From contig JAABSO010000024.1 of the NCBI GenBank assembly GCA_011390335.1, positions 1-64,000 on the forward strand: a DNA stretch of 64,000 nucleotides. The letters run 5' to 3'. Below the pieces are notes generated by a model. That model saw nothing but the letters and a program-made list of their open reading frames with translations, searched no databases and was not told the DNA's origin. This stretch comes from Desulfotignum sp. GTDB taxonomy: Bacteria; Desulfobacterota; Desulfobacteria; Desulfobacterales; Desulfobacteraceae. Position numbers and translations under genes: made by a program. Below, piece after piece: positions 35,991 through 46,220 of this stretch (position 1 is its first letter; each line of letters begins with the position of its first letter).

Positions 35991-37562
35991 TTATATGCTC
36001 AAAGTTGAAGCGGTTTTTTTCTGTAAGATATAGTCAAAAATGGATTTGGACAGCACCAGGGCGGTGAACAGGCTGGCAACAATACCAAGACCCAAGGTCA
36101 CGGCAAATCCCTTGACAGGACCTGTGCCGAATTGAAACAGCACAATGGCGGCAATCAAGGTGGTGACATTGGCATCCAGAATAGTCAAAGTGGCCTTGTC
36201 AAAACCTGCGTGGACAGCAGCAAGTGGTGTTTTTCCCCACCTGATCTCCTCGCGTATTCTTTCAAAAATGATTACATTGGCATCCACAGCCATGCCGATT
36301 GTCAAAATAATGCCTGCTATACCCGGCAGGGTCAAAGTGGCCTGAAACGCAGCCAGTCCCCCGCCGATAAGAATGATATTCATAACCAGGGCCAGGTTTG
36401 CAACCAGGCCGGCCCCCTTATAGTATATTGCCATGAACAAGAGAACCAGTGCTCCGCCCGCCAGCATGGATATCATTCCCATGCGGATGGAATCCGCGCC
36501 CAGGGTAGGACCAACCGTTCTTTCCTCAATGATGCTGACCGGTGCGGGTAAAGATCCGGCCCGCAGAGCAATGGCCAGGTCCTTGGCTTCCTCCATGGTG
36601 AAATTTCCGGTAATCACGGCCTTGCCGCCGGCAATACGGTCCTGGATCACCGGTGCCGAATATACCGTATTATCCAGCACAATGGCCAGCCGCTTTTTGA
36701 TATTCTGGCCGGTGATCCTGTCAAATATATGGGCGCCTTTCCGGTTGAATTCTATGCCCACCTGGGGCTGCTGAAACTGATCAAATTCCACCCGGGCATC
36801 CACCAGAAGACTGCCGTCCAGCAGCACCTGTTTTTTAATGACATGGGCAATTTTAGCAGTGTTACCGGTTACAGGATCTGTTTTGTTCTCATACAGAATC
36901 TGGCTTCCCACAGGCAAAGATCCCTGCAGGGCTGCTTCAGCACTGACATCTTCATTGACCAGCTGAAATGTCAGCTGGGCGGTTTTTCCGATCAGGTCCT
37001 TGGCACGGTCCGGATCATTGATACCCGGCAGTTGAATCAGTATGCGGTTTTCTCCCTGAATCCGTATGTCGGGTTCACTGACGCCAAATTCATCAATCCT
37101 GTTCCGGATGGTTTCAAGGGCCTGTTCCGTAGCCATTTTTTGTATCATCTCTTTTTCATCATCCGGCAGTCTGAGTTGAAAACTTGTGGCATCACCCCCG
37201 GCTGAGGAGGCGGCTATTTTAAGGTTGGAGAACTCCTTGGAAACAATTTTTTCAAATGCGTTTTTGGCTTTTTTATCCGGCAGTTGCGCCAGGATGGTAT
37301 TGTCTTCCTGGCGGGTGATGCCCATATGTGTGATGCTGTCTTTTCTGAGTTCTTTTTTCAGGTCATCAACGGTGCGCTCCAATTCTGCCTCCACGGCCTT
37401 GATATTCTGAACTTCCAACACAAGATGCATACCCCCCTGCAGGTCAAGTCCCAGATTGATTTTTTTGTGGGGCCAGGTGTTGGTGAAAGTCGGCAGCAGA
37501 AACACAACGGCTGTTATGAGAACGCCCAGGATCAATATGCGGGTATAGGTAAATGGTTTCAA
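35991..37562 (-). CDS. secD: protein translocase subunit SecD
   Basis: This 523-residue SecD has an N-terminal TM segment, a large P1 periplasmic domain with GLDLQGGMHLVLEV and TVDDLKKELR, and six C-terminal TM helices with VDANVIIFERIREE. The start codon is TTG at 37562, supported by AGGAGA 10 nt upstream. Together with SecF and YajC it forms the accessory Sec complex. Gap to yajC is 24 bp. Confidence 0.95.
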   Translation of the reverse strand: MKPFTYTRILILGVLITAVVFLLPTFTNTWPHKKINLGLDLQGGMHLVLEVQNIKAVEAELERTVDDLKKELRKDSITHMGITRQEDNTILAQLPDKKAKNAFEKIVSKEFSNLKIAASSAGGDATSFQLRLPDDEKEMIQKMATEQALETIRNRIDEFGVSEPDIRIQGENRILIQLPGINDPDRAKDLIGKTAQLTFQLVNEDVSAEAALQGSLPVGSQILYENKTDPVTGNTAKIAHVIKKQVLLDGSLLVDARVEFDQFQQPQVGIEFNRKGAHIFDRITGQNIKKRLAIVLDNTVYSAPVIQDRIAGGKAVITGNFTMEEAKDLAIALRAGSLPAPVSIIEERTVGPTLGADSIRMGMISMLAGGALVLLFMAIYYKGAGLVANLALVMNIILIGGGLAAFQATLTLPGIAGIILTIGMAVDANVIIFERIREEIRWGKTPLAAVHAGFDKATLTILDANVTTLIAAIVLFQFGTGPVKGFAVTLGLGIVASLFTALVLSKSIFDYILQKKTASTLSI

Positions 37563-37586
37563 TCTTCGGCTCTCCTGCGCATTGGA

Positions 37587-37925
37587 TTAATTCTTTTTGT
37601 CAGATTTGACAGCGGTTTCATTGTCAGAAACAAGGGCCGCCACATTGCCGCGTGAAATTTTGATTTTGACTTTTTCGGCAATTTCAAGACCAATAGTTGT
37701 GTCATCGATGGAAATAATGGTGCCGTAAATGCCTCCGGAGGTGATGATCCGGTTTCCTTTTTTCAGGTTTGCAATCATTTCTCTGTGTTCTTTGGCCTTT
37801 TTCTGCTGGGGCCGGATTAACAGAAAATAAAATATGGCGAACAGAATAATAATGGGCAGAAATCCTGCGAGTCCGCCTGCTGCCTGTCCTTCATTGGCAC
37901 CCATGGCAAATGCTGTATCAATCAA
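37587..37925 (-). CDS. yajC: preprotein translocase subunit YajC
   Basis: This 112-residue protein has a single N-terminal TM segment (FLPIIILFAIFYFLLIRPQQKKAKEH), the YajC signature, and a short cytosolic beta domain (GNRIITSGGIYGTI). The start is TTG 37925, because AGGAGG lies 7 nt before it with perfect spacing. First gene of the yajC-secD-secF-cpoB-dprA-topA run. Confidence 0.94.
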   Translation of the reverse strand: MIDTAFAMGANEGQAAGGLAGFLPIIILFAIFYFLLIRPQQKKAKEHREMIANLKKGNRIITSGGIYGTIISIDDTTIGLEIAEKVKIKISRGNVAALVSDNETAVKSDKKN

Positions 37926-38002
37926 AATAGATCCTCCTTAAAATAAATAATGGTAAAAAAATATAATTATAAACAATAAGTTATACTGTTCTTCACTGTT
38001 TT

Positions 38003-38875
38003 TCAGGATTTGGAACCGGGAATCCAGATGGTTCTTCCGTCAAAGTGAATCTGGTTAACTGTCTCATAGTTAATTTGCGCAAGCAGCGCAAACACTTCCT
38101 CCATATTATATACCACGATCTTGCTTAACGGCTCCAGCAGGTTGATATCAGGCACAATCTGTTCATCAATCAGATTATAAATGATGACCATGGTTTCAGA
38201 AAATTTTAAAATTTTCCCCACGCCTGAAGACTGGCCGTGGTTCATCGGCTCATCAGCATCCGGTGCCACCGCAATCTCCCTGGATGCATAATATTCTTTG
38301 AGAATGTTAAAGTGGATATTCCAGATATTGTCTCCTGGCTGAACAACATAAATACCATATTCCTTGATGTTTTCCGGAACCGTTTCCTCTGAGTCCATGA
38401 TACGGGATTCAAAAATCCGGTTGTTTTTGACAAAGGCTTTTTCCAGGATATCTGCCATGGAGACTTTTTTGCCACCCACAACAAAGGATTCATCCGACCG
38501 GACAATCATGTCCAGGCTTTTTTTGATACCCAGCTCCTGCAGCCTTTTTTTCATCATCTTGTCCACAGGCGCGTCTGCGGTTGTGTCTGTCAGCGCATTA
38601 TAATCGATGACAGGGACCGCCTGTATCTGTTTTTCCACCACATCCGATCCGGCCCCCGAAGGGTCCGGCATAACATGATGACCAGAGGAGGCCATTTTTT
38701 TTTGCCCGTGTTCATCAGCCTTATCCCGGGTATAGTTGCTGCGGGCAGCAACCTGTTCTTCATCAGCGCCTTGATCTGTGTCAGCATCCCAAAAGATATA
38801 CGCAGCACCCAGGGCGATGCAGATAATTACCACGCCCGCGCGTATCAGGTTCTTTTTTTCGGAAGCCCTGTTCAC
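38003..38875 (-). CDS. membrane-anchored protein with LysM-like domain, 290 aa
   Basis: The GTG start at 38875 has AGGAAAG about 9 nt upstream. The N-terminus is a signal anchor (RAGVVIICIALGAAYIFW), followed by a Gln/Asp-rich linker. The second half contains YVVQPGDNIWNIHF, a LysM-like opening with the W-N-I motif, and the segment ends in a W-I-P motif (RTIWIPGSKS), as in LysM-type domains. A peptidoglycan-binding role in the periplasm is inferred. The overall family is not recognised. It lies between rng and yajC, same strand, gaps of 87 and 77 bp. Confidence 0.7.
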   Translation of the reverse strand: MNRASEKKNLIRAGVVIICIALGAAYIFWDADTDQGADEEQVAARSNYTRDKADEHGQKKMASSGHHVMPDPSGAGSDVVEKQIQAVPVIDYNALTDTTADAPVDKMMKKRLQELGIKKSLDMIVRSDESFVVGGKKVSMADILEKAFVKNNRIFESRIMDSEETVPENIKEYGIYVVQPGDNIWNIHFNILKEYYASREIAVAPDADEPMNHGQSSGVGKILKFSETMVIIYNLIDEQIVPDINLLEPLSKIVVYNMEEVFALLAQINYETVNQIHFDGRTIWIPGSKS

Positions 38876-38962
38876 AATTGCGTTCTTTCCTGTAATAAGG
38901 TTGAAGTTGTTTTAGATACACAAAAGATCTGCTGATGTCAAGAACAGGTCATTCATGATTTT

Positions 38963-40426
38963 TCAGGAATGGCAGGTAATACGGCTCTGGCCTGAAACAA
39001 GTTCCGGATCAATTTCGATATTAATGGAAACATCTCTTTTGGTTTCAATTTCAATGAGTTCTTCCCGTTTTTTATTGAGAATATAATAGGCAACCTCCCG
39101 GGGAACAAGGGCCTGGACCTGTTTGTTTTCTGTCTTCAGGGTTTTCAGGTTCAACTGCCGTAAAATGGCAAGTCCCTGTGTCTCCACAGAAGGTGTATGG
39201 CCCCGGCCGTTGCAGTATTTGCAGGTTTCATAACTGCCAAAGGTGATGGAATGGCGGATACGCTGCCGGGACATTTCCAGGAGGCCGAAGGTGGTGATAC
39301 CGCCCACTTTTGTTTTGGCTTTGTCGGATTTTAAATATTTTTTCAGATTTTTGGTGATATCAGCTTTGTGCCGCCTTTCCTTCATATCGATGAAATCCAC
39401 CACAATGAGGCCGCCCATATCCCGCAGCCGCAGCTGCCTTGCCACCTCTTCAGCTGCCTCAAGATTGGTATGGAAGGCGGTTTCTTCAATATTGCGGCGT
39501 TTGGTGGATTTGCCGGAATTCACATCAATGGATACCAGAGCTTCTGTCTGCTCAATCACCAGAAATCCGCCGGATTTTAATGGGACATCCCGCTTGAAAA
39601 TAGAGGCAATCTGTTCCTCCAGCTGGTATTTGGTGAAAATGGGTTTTTCCCCTTTGAAGAACTTGACAATTTTTTTCTGTTTAGGGGCGATCATGGCCAT
39701 GAAGTCCTTGACCTCCCGGAATGTATCGGGATTGTCAATGAGAATTTCTATGATATCTGTGGTGAAATAATCCCGCAAAGATCTTACAGCCAGGCTTTGT
39801 TCCTTATAGAGCAAAGAAGGGGCTGTGTTGTCAATGGCCAGTTTGTCGATATTTTTCCATACCCGCATCAGATATTTGAGATCTGCCATCAGCTGGGTTT
39901 TGGTGGCATTCTTACCGGCGGTTCTCACAATCATGCCAAACCCTTCAGGGATCTCCATGGTTTTCAGGATGCCTGCCAGCCGTTTTCTTTCTTCTTCTTC
40001 TGCAATTTTCCGGGAAACCCCCTTGGTGGTGCTCCCGGGCATGAGAACTGCCAGTCTGCCGGGCAAAGAGATAAAGGTTGTGAGCATGGCCCCTTTCTGG
40101 CTTATGGGATCTTTTACCACCTGCACGATAAGTTCCTGGCCTTTTTTGATTAAATTGAACAGGGACTTGTCCCGGGTTTCCACTTCCTGGAAATAGTCCT
40201 GGTGGATCTCGTTTTTTTGTAAAAAACCGTTTTTTTCTGCGCCATAATCCACAAAAACAGCGTGAAGGCTTTGTTCCACTCTGGTTACAATGCCTTTGTA
40301 AATGTTGCCCTGGGTGACTTCCTTGGCACGGGTTTCAATGTGAAACTGGTCCAGCTTGTTGTCTATGACTGCCGCAATCCTGCTGACATCAGGATCCAGT
40401 GCATTGATCAGAATTTTTCTAGTCAT
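38963..40426 (-). CDS. rng: ribonuclease G (RNase E/G family)
   Basis: This 487-residue endoribonuclease contains an N-terminal S1 RNA-binding domain (IYKGIVTRVEQSLHAVFVDYGAEKNGFL), the RNase E/G catalytic core with the Mg-binding Asp motifs SIDVNSGK and VVDFIDM, and a zinc-link CKYCNGRG. The length matches RNase G rather than long RNase E, which has a large C-terminal scaffold. It processes rRNA and degrades mRNA. It is 87 bp upstream of the LysM-like gene. Confidence 0.92.
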   Translation of the reverse strand: MTRKILINALDPDVSRIAAVIDNKLDQFHIETRAKEVTQGNIYKGIVTRVEQSLHAVFVDYGAEKNGFLQKNEIHQDYFQEVETRDKSLFNLIKKGQELIVQVVKDPISQKGAMLTTFISLPGRLAVLMPGSTTKGVSRKIAEEEERKRLAGILKTMEIPEGFGMIVRTAGKNATKTQLMADLKYLMRVWKNIDKLAIDNTAPSLLYKEQSLAVRSLRDYFTTDIIEILIDNPDTFREVKDFMAMIAPKQKKIVKFFKGEKPIFTKYQLEEQIASIFKRDVPLKSGGFLVIEQTEALVSIDVNSGKSTKRRNIEETAFHTNLEAAEEVARQLRLRDMGGLIVVDFIDMKERRHKADITKNLKKYLKSDKAKTKVGGITTFGLLEMSRQRIRHSITFGSYETCKYCNGRGHTPSVETQGLAILRQLNLKTLKTENKQVQALVPREVAYYILNKKREELIEIETKRDVSINIEIDPELVSGQSRITCHS

Positions 40427-40464
40427 TTTTTTTTGCTCATCTTAAAAATTGGGTTAATACCTGG

Positions 40465-40503
40465 CGGTTACAACAATTTTTCTATTCTATTATGGTGTAA
40501 CCG
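40465..40503. other. inverted repeat between rng and mltF
   Basis: CGGTTACA (40465-40472) is complementary to TGTAACCG (40496-40503) across a 23-nt AT-rich loop. It lies in the 141-bp gap downstream of mltF and upstream of rng on the same strand. No T run follows on the minus strand, so its role as a terminator is doubtful. Confidence 0.35.
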
Positions 40504-40567
40504 GCAAGTACATTTTTTTATTTTTCCTTATACGCCGTTTTATTTGATATGAACCCATCTTACGGCT

Positions 40568-41950
40568 TTAGGAAAAATCAATCTGTTTTAGAATATCGTA
40601 ATAGGTAAGAATCCGTTCCACATATTGCACCGGTTCCCATCCCCTTGCATACCCATGCTTTGTCTTTTTGTAGATTTCAGGTTTCGACAACAGGGGCAGT
40701 GTTTTTTTCAGGGACTGCCAGACCAGAGGATTGAGCCCTTTTTGCCTGGCAATGGCCATGGCATCCTGAACATGGCCATACCCCACATTATAACTGGCCA
40801 GCGCAAACATTGTCCGCTGGTATTCGTCTTCAATCTGATGAAACCGTTCATACATTCTGTTCAGGTAACTGATGCCGGCCCTGATGCTCTGTTTTGGATT
40901 TGTACGGTTTTTTATGCCCATCTCCCTGGCAGTGGTATGGGTAACCTGCATGAGGCCTTTTACGTTGGTGTAACTTGTTGCATCAGGTTCAAACCGTGAT
41001 TCCTGGTACACGACAGCTGCCATCAGACGCCAGTCAAACCCGTGTTTCACCGCTTCAGCTTCAATGATTTCCTGAAATCTGGGCAGACGGGTTTTCATTC
41101 GCTCATGAAATGTTTTTACCTCTGATACGTCAAAATCCCTGGTATTTGCATAGTATTTTTCTGTGATCTGTTTGAGTATTCCTTTTTCTTTGGCATACAA
41201 AAAGAACCGGTTGATTTCCTTGAGCATTTCCATATCATCTTTACGCACAGCCCAGGCAAGAGATTCTTTTTCCTGGACAGGGATACCGATGCGGATATCA
41301 GGAAAATACCGCTGGTTCAACAAGGCAATGTTGGAATCTGCAATGGTGAATTTTATTTCACGTTCATTGACCATGGCAATGAGATCTTCTGTGGGAATAT
41401 TATCATGGAGAATATAATGAATGTCAATGCCGGATGCCTTGATTTCCTTAAGCCGGGAATGGTAGGAGGTATTGCGCCTGACATGGGTGGTTCTTCCGGC
41501 AAGATCCGCAATGTTTTTGGGACCGAATATGAGATAATGGTGAATTACCCGCTGCTGGATACTCATATAGGGAATGGAAAATGCCGCTTTTTCCAGGCGT
41601 TCTTTTGTGATGGCAATCCCGGCGGCAATAAAATCGCCTTTGCCCTGGTCCAGGTAGACAAACAGATTGTTCCACCCAGGGGTTACAATATCCAGGTCCA
41701 CATTCAAATACCGGGCAAATTCACGGGCCAGGTCGTATTCAAATCCGGTGGGAACCTCTTTATACATATAAAAGGTGTTGATTGACCGGGTAGTGATCAG
41801 CCGCAGTGTGCCGGATTTTTTTATCCGCTCCACAGAACTGGCAGGCATTCCAAGATTTTTGTGATGCAGAAGAAAACTCAGATAGACAAAAAAACAGCAG
41901 AGAATCAGCAGATTCAAAAAAATGAAATATTTTTCATAAAACTGTTTCAT
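40568..41950 (-). CDS. mltF: membrane-bound lytic transglycosylase F
   Basis: This 460-residue MltF has an N-terminal signal anchor (IFLNLLILCCFFVYLSFLL), a periplasmic solute-binding-protein-like domain (about 40-275) and a C-terminal lysozyme-like SLT domain with YQESRFEP and GLMQVTHTTA. It cleaves glycan strands of peptidoglycan. There is no lipobox, so it is held by the anchor. The ATG follows the parC stop with no gap (TAA then ATG), implying coupling. An association with topoisomerase IV genes is unusual. Confidence 0.9.
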   Translation of the reverse strand: MKQFYEKYFIFLNLLILCCFFVYLSFLLHHKNLGMPASSVERIKKSGTLRLITTRSINTFYMYKEVPTGFEYDLAREFARYLNVDLDIVTPGWNNLFVYLDQGKGDFIAAGIAITKERLEKAAFSIPYMSIQQRVIHHYLIFGPKNIADLAGRTTHVRRNTSYHSRLKEIKASGIDIHYILHDNIPTEDLIAMVNEREIKFTIADSNIALLNQRYFPDIRIGIPVQEKESLAWAVRKDDMEMLKEINRFFLYAKEKGILKQITEKYYANTRDFDVSEVKTFHERMKTRLPRFQEIIEAEAVKHGFDWRLMAAVVYQESRFEPDATSYTNVKGLMQVTHTTAREMGIKNRTNPKQSIRAGISYLNRMYERFHQIEDEYQRTMFALASYNVGYGHVQDAMAIARQKGLNPLVWQSLKKTLPLLSKPEIYKKTKHGYARGWEPVQYVERILTYYDILKQIDFS

Positions 41951-44224
41951 TTAGACAGGTTTGGATTCCATTGATATTACCTCCACTGAGTCCACTTTCC
42001 GATACCCTCTGGGTAAAAGTCTGCCTCTGTGCCCGCGCATTCCTGTATAATCAGATTGTCTGTCAACGCCCAGGTGCAAGGAGTACTTTTTGGCATGTAT
42101 AACAAGATTAGAATGTAATGGCAATATTTTTAGGAACTTGAGTTTTTCCGGATCTAAGGATTTTTGTTCTTTTCTGGGAATGGTGATGATTTTGTTTCCC
42201 TGTCCTTTTTTCAACCGGGGAAGTTCATGTAAGGGAAAAATGAGCATCCGGCCTTTCGTTGTGACAGCAGCAACTGAATCTGTTTCAATATTAAAAATCG
42301 GTTGGGGCTGCATGGGAAGCGCATGGTTTTTCAGTGTGATAACGGATTTTCCGTTTTTAAAATGGGTCAGAAAATCAGAAAATTTTATGATGAATCCATA
42401 CCCGCTGTCAGAGCCCACCAGAAAATGGGTGGTATGGGTCTGGGACAGCATACAGCAGATCCGGACATCAGGCTGCAAAGACAGATGTCCGGTCAGCGGT
42501 TCTCCGTTGCTTCTGGCTGAGGGCAGAACATGGGGGTACAGGGTATAACTGCGGCCGGAACTGTCTAAAAACACAATGGGTTTGTCGCTTTGGGTACGCA
42601 AATGGCATTGCAGATCATCTCCTGATCTGAATTTCAACTTTTGGGGATCAATGTCATGGCCCTTGGCCGACCGTATCCAGCCGTTCTGGGACAAAATTAT
42701 GGTCACCGGTTCCTTTTCCATGACATCTGTAATGGAAAACGCTTCAGCTTCCTTGCGTTCCTGGATGGGGGACCGCCGTTTATCTCCGTATTTTCTGGCG
42801 TCAGCTTTTATTTCATCTATAATATATGCCCTGAAAGCGGTTTTATCATGCAACAGGGTTTCTAAAGTTTTTTGTTCATCTTTCAGATCCTTGATTTCCG
42901 AAAGCAGTTTGATCTCTTCTAATCTTGCAAGCTGGCGCAGCCGGATATCAAGGATGGCTGCTGCCTGGTTCTGAGACAGGCCAAATGCCTTCATCAACTC
43001 CTGTCCGGGATGATCGGACTGCCGGATAATCTGGATCACCTCATCGATATGCAGAAAAACGATGCGGAATCCCTCCAGAATATGGAGTCTGTTCAGAACC
43101 TTATCCAGGCGGAACCCAAGTTTTTTTTCCACTGTATGGAACCTGAATTCCAGCCATTCCAGAAGAATGGTTTTTAAATTTTTTACCGCCGGCCGGCCGT
43201 TGATTCCTATCATGTTCATGTTAAAAGAGTAGGATTTTTCCAGATCAGTCGTGGCAAACAGATGGTCTGCAAGGGCGGTGAGATCCACCCTGCCGGATCT
43301 GGGAATTACCACCAGACGGATGGGATCTTCATGGTCTGATTCATCCCTGATATCACTGACCATGGGCAGTTTTTTTGCTTCCATCTGGGCGGCAATCTGT
43401 TCATGGATTTTTTCAGCCGATGCATGGTAGGGCAGGGCAAAATACACGATATCGCCGTCTTCAATGCGGAAGCCGGCCCGCATTTTCATCCGTCCGTTTC
43501 CGGTTTCATAAATGGCGCGGATCTCTTCGGCCGGGGTAATGATTTCCGCTTCCGTGGGAAAATCCGGGCCTTTGATATGTTTGAGCAGGGCATCAAGGGG
43601 GGTGGTTTCATCTTCTATGAGCATTATCAAGGCTTTTGCCACCTCCCGCAGATTGTGGGGCAAAATGCTTGTGGCCATGCCTACGGCAATACCTGTGGTG
43701 CCGTTGAGCAGCAGGTTGGGCAGCCTTGCCGGCAGCAGTCTGGGTTCATCCAGGGTACCGTCAAAATTGGGTGCCCATTCCACCGTGCCCTGTTCCAGTT
43801 CATCCAGCAGAAGGTCGGCATACCGGGAAAGCCTGGATTCGGTATACCGCATGGCAGCAAAAGATTTGGGATCATTGGGATCCCCCCAGTTGCCCTGGCC
43901 GTCCACAAGGGGGTACCGCAGTGAAAAGGGCTGGGCCATAAGCACCATGGCCTCGTAGCAGGCCGTGTCCCCATGGGGATGAAATTTGCCCAGCACATCT
44001 CCCACGGTGCGGGCTGATTTTTTGAACTTTGCCGTGGATGAAAGTCCCAGCTGGCTCATGGAATAGATGATGCGCCGCTGCACAGGTTTAAGACCGTCCC
44101 CGATATGGGGCAGGGCCCTGTCTAAAATCACATACATGGAATAGTTGAGATATGCTTTCTGGGCAAACTCCTGGAAAGCAACTTTTTCATACTCTTCCAT
44201 GACAGAGGGTAAAATGTCTTTCAT
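41951..44224 (-). CDS. parC: DNA topoisomerase IV subunit A
   Basis: This 757-residue type IIA subunit cleaves DNA through the active-site Tyr in [11 protein letters not shown]. The N-terminal winged helix and tower are complete. The C-terminal beta-propeller is shorter than in GyrA and lacks an intact GyrA box, which supports ParC. It pairs with the ParE subunit immediately upstream, 1 bp apart. The start is ATG 44224. Confidence 0.9.
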   Translation of the reverse strand: MKDILPSVMEEYEKVAFQEFAQKAYLNYSMYVILDRALPHIGDGLKPVQRRIIYSMSQLGLSSTAKFKKSARTVGDVLGKFHPHGDTACYEAMVLMAQPFSLRYPLVDGQGNWGDPNDPKSFAAMRYTESRLSRYADLLLDELEQGTVEWAPNFDGTLDEPRLLPARLPNLLLNGTTGIAVGMATSILPHNLREVAKALIMLIEDETTPLDALLKHIKGPDFPTEAEIITPAEEIRAIYETGNGRMKMRAGFRIEDGDIVYFALPYHASAEKIHEQIAAQMEAKKLPMVSDIRDESDHEDPIRLVVIPRSGRVDLTALADHLFATTDLEKSYSFNMNMIGINGRPAVKNLKTILLEWLEFRFHTVEKKLGFRLDKVLNRLHILEGFRIVFLHIDEVIQIIRQSDHPGQELMKAFGLSQNQAAAILDIRLRQLARLEEIKLLSEIKDLKDEQKTLETLLHDKTAFRAYIIDEIKADARKYGDKRRSPIQERKEAEAFSITDVMEKEPVTIILSQNGWIRSAKGHDIDPQKLKFRSGDDLQCHLRTQSDKPIVFLDSSGRSYTLYPHVLPSARSNGEPLTGHLSLQPDVRICCMLSQTHTTHFLVGSDSGYGFIIKFSDFLTHFKNGKSVITLKNHALPMQPQPIFNIETDSVAAVTTKGRMLIFPLHELPRLKKGQGNKIITIPRKEQKSLDPEKLKFLKILPLHSNLVIHAKKYSLHLGVDRQSDYTGMRGHRGRLLPRGYRKVDSVEVISMESKPV

Positions 44225-44225
44225 G

Positions 44226-46160
44226 TTATTCTATCTCTTCGATATTGCCCTGGGTTTCTATCCAGAGTTTTCTGTCTTTGGCCCGTTTTTTTCCCAGCAG
44301 CATATCCATGATTTCATGGACATCATCCAGGGTATCCGCCTGTTTTACAGTCAACTGCACAAGTCGTCTGGAGTCCGGTGCAATGGTGGTTTCCCTGAGC
44401 TGGACTGGATTCATCTCACCTAAGCCCTTGAAGCGCTGGACATTGATTTTTCCCGGTTTCTTCCTGCGGTTGATCCGTTTGATAATGCCCTGTCTTTCCG
44501 CATCATCCAGGGCATAAAAAACCTCTTTTCCCACATCGATCCGGTACAGGGGCGGCATGGCCATAAAGACATGTCCGTTCTGGACAATTTTGGGGAAATG
44601 TTTTAAAAACAGGGCACAAAGGAGCGTGGCAATATGAAGTCCGTCAGAATCCGCATCCGCCAGAATGCAGATTTTGCTGTACCGGAGCCTGGAAATATCT
44701 TCCTGTCCGGGCAGCACCCCGAGTACCTGGACAATATCCCGGATCTCTTTGGATTCAATAATGGCGGATGCCGGCATGTCCCAGGTGTTCATGATCTTGC
44801 CCCGCAACGGCATGATAGCCTGAAACCGCCTGTCTCTGGCCTGTTTGGCTGATCCGCCTGCAGAATCTCCTTCCACAAAAAACAGTTCCCTGCGCTGCTG
44901 GTCATCACTGGTGCAGTCTGACAGTTTGGCCGGCAGAACAACGCCGTTGGCAGCCTGTTTCCGGGTAACTTTTTTGGATTTTCTCACCCGGGCCCTGGCA
45001 TGTTCAATGGCCAGTTCCGCCAGCGCCTCTCCTAAGTCCACATGCTGATTGAGCCAGAGGCTGAAGGCATCCCGCACCTTGAGATTCACCAGATTGGCGC
45101 AATGGCGCGATGACAGCCTCTCCTTGGTCTGGCCGGAGAACTGGGCCTCAGACAATTTAACAGATAACACATACCCCACATGGTTCCAGATATCTTCTGG
45201 CGCCAAAAACAGGTTTTTGGGCAGAAGGTTTCGAAACTTACAGAACTCCCGCAAAGATTCCAGCAGGCCGGATCTGAATCCATTGACATGGGTGCCCCCC
45301 AGAGGGGTGGGGATCAGGTTTACATAGCTTTCTTCCATGCCTGATCCTGCCTCTGTCACCCAGTTTGCCGCCCACACAGCCTGGAAATCATCTGTCTGGC
45401 AATGGCTGCTGAATGGTTTTGGAAACAATGTTTCATGGTCCTTGAGATGTTCATTCAAATATTCATCCAGACCATGGTCATACACCCAGGTGTGTTTTTC
45501 GCCTGTGGCTTCATTCAGAAAACTGGTTGTCAGTCCCCTGCACAGAACCGCTTTTGATTTTAAGGCATTTTTGATGGCAGTCTGTGAAAAAGAGGTCCGT
45601 TCAAAATACCCGGGGTTTGGAAAAAAATGTACCCATGTGCCGGTAATATTGTCCGGGGTTTTTTCCACCACCTCCAGGTCCCGGATTTTGACGCCGTTTT
45701 CAAACCCGATGGAAAATTTCTGCCCTTTGCGGAAAATGGCAATATCAAGCCGGGAGGACAGGGCATTGACAACAGAGACCCCCACACCGTGCAGCCCGCC
45801 TGAGAAAGCATAGTCTTTGTTGGAAAATTTGGCCCCTGCATGAAGCCGTGTCATGATCAGTTCCACACCGGAAATACCCTCTTTGGGATGGATATCCACA
45901 GGCATTCCCCTGCCGTTGTCCGTCACAAGGATGCTGTTGTCTTTTTTCAGGATCACATCAATGGTATCGGCATATCCTGCAATGGCTTCATCCACACTGT
46001 TGTCGATGACCTCAAACACAAGATGGTCCGGACTGGTTGTGTCTGTATACATTCCCGGCCGGCGTTTGACAGGGTCCAATCCCTTGAGGATCTCAATGGA
46101 TTCTGCATCATATCTGCCAGCCCTGTCCGCCGGCTCAGCGTGTGAATCAAACGGTTTCAT
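44226..46160 (-). CDS. parE: DNA topoisomerase IV subunit B
   Basis: This 644-residue subunit has a GHKL ATPase with [17 protein letters not shown] and GLHGVG, and a Toprim domain with [12 protein letters not shown] and [10 protein letters not shown]. The ATP-binding N-terminus [18 protein letters not shown] resembles ParE. It forms the ATPase half of topo IV with the adjacent ParC. Gyrase genes are not in the window, so a gyrase assignment is possible but less likely. It diverges from the cyclase gene across a 60-bp gap. Confidence 0.9.
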   Translation of the reverse strand: MKPFDSHAEPADRAGRYDAESIEILKGLDPVKRRPGMYTDTTSPDHLVFEVIDNSVDEAIAGYADTIDVILKKDNSILVTDNGRGMPVDIHPKEGISGVELIMTRLHAGAKFSNKDYAFSGGLHGVGVSVVNALSSRLDIAIFRKGQKFSIGFENGVKIRDLEVVEKTPDNITGTWVHFFPNPGYFERTSFSQTAIKNALKSKAVLCRGLTTSFLNEATGEKHTWVYDHGLDEYLNEHLKDHETLFPKPFSSHCQTDDFQAVWAANWVTEAGSGMEESYVNLIPTPLGGTHVNGFRSGLLESLREFCKFRNLLPKNLFLAPEDIWNHVGYVLSVKLSEAQFSGQTKERLSSRHCANLVNLKVRDAFSLWLNQHVDLGEALAELAIEHARARVRKSKKVTRKQAANGVVLPAKLSDCTSDDQQRRELFFVEGDSAGGSAKQARDRRFQAIMPLRGKIMNTWDMPASAIIESKEIRDIVQVLGVLPGQEDISRLRYSKICILADADSDGLHIATLLCALFLKHFPKIVQNGHVFMAMPPLYRIDVGKEVFYALDDAERQGIIKRINRRKKPGKINVQRFKGLGEMNPVQLRETTIAPDSRRLVQLTVKQADTLDDVHEIMDMLLGKKRAKDRKLWIETQGNIEEIE

Positions 46161-46220
46161 ATATTATTTTGAGTTGTGCTATGGATGCTAATTCTTTATA
46201 TTGGTTACCGGACATAATTT

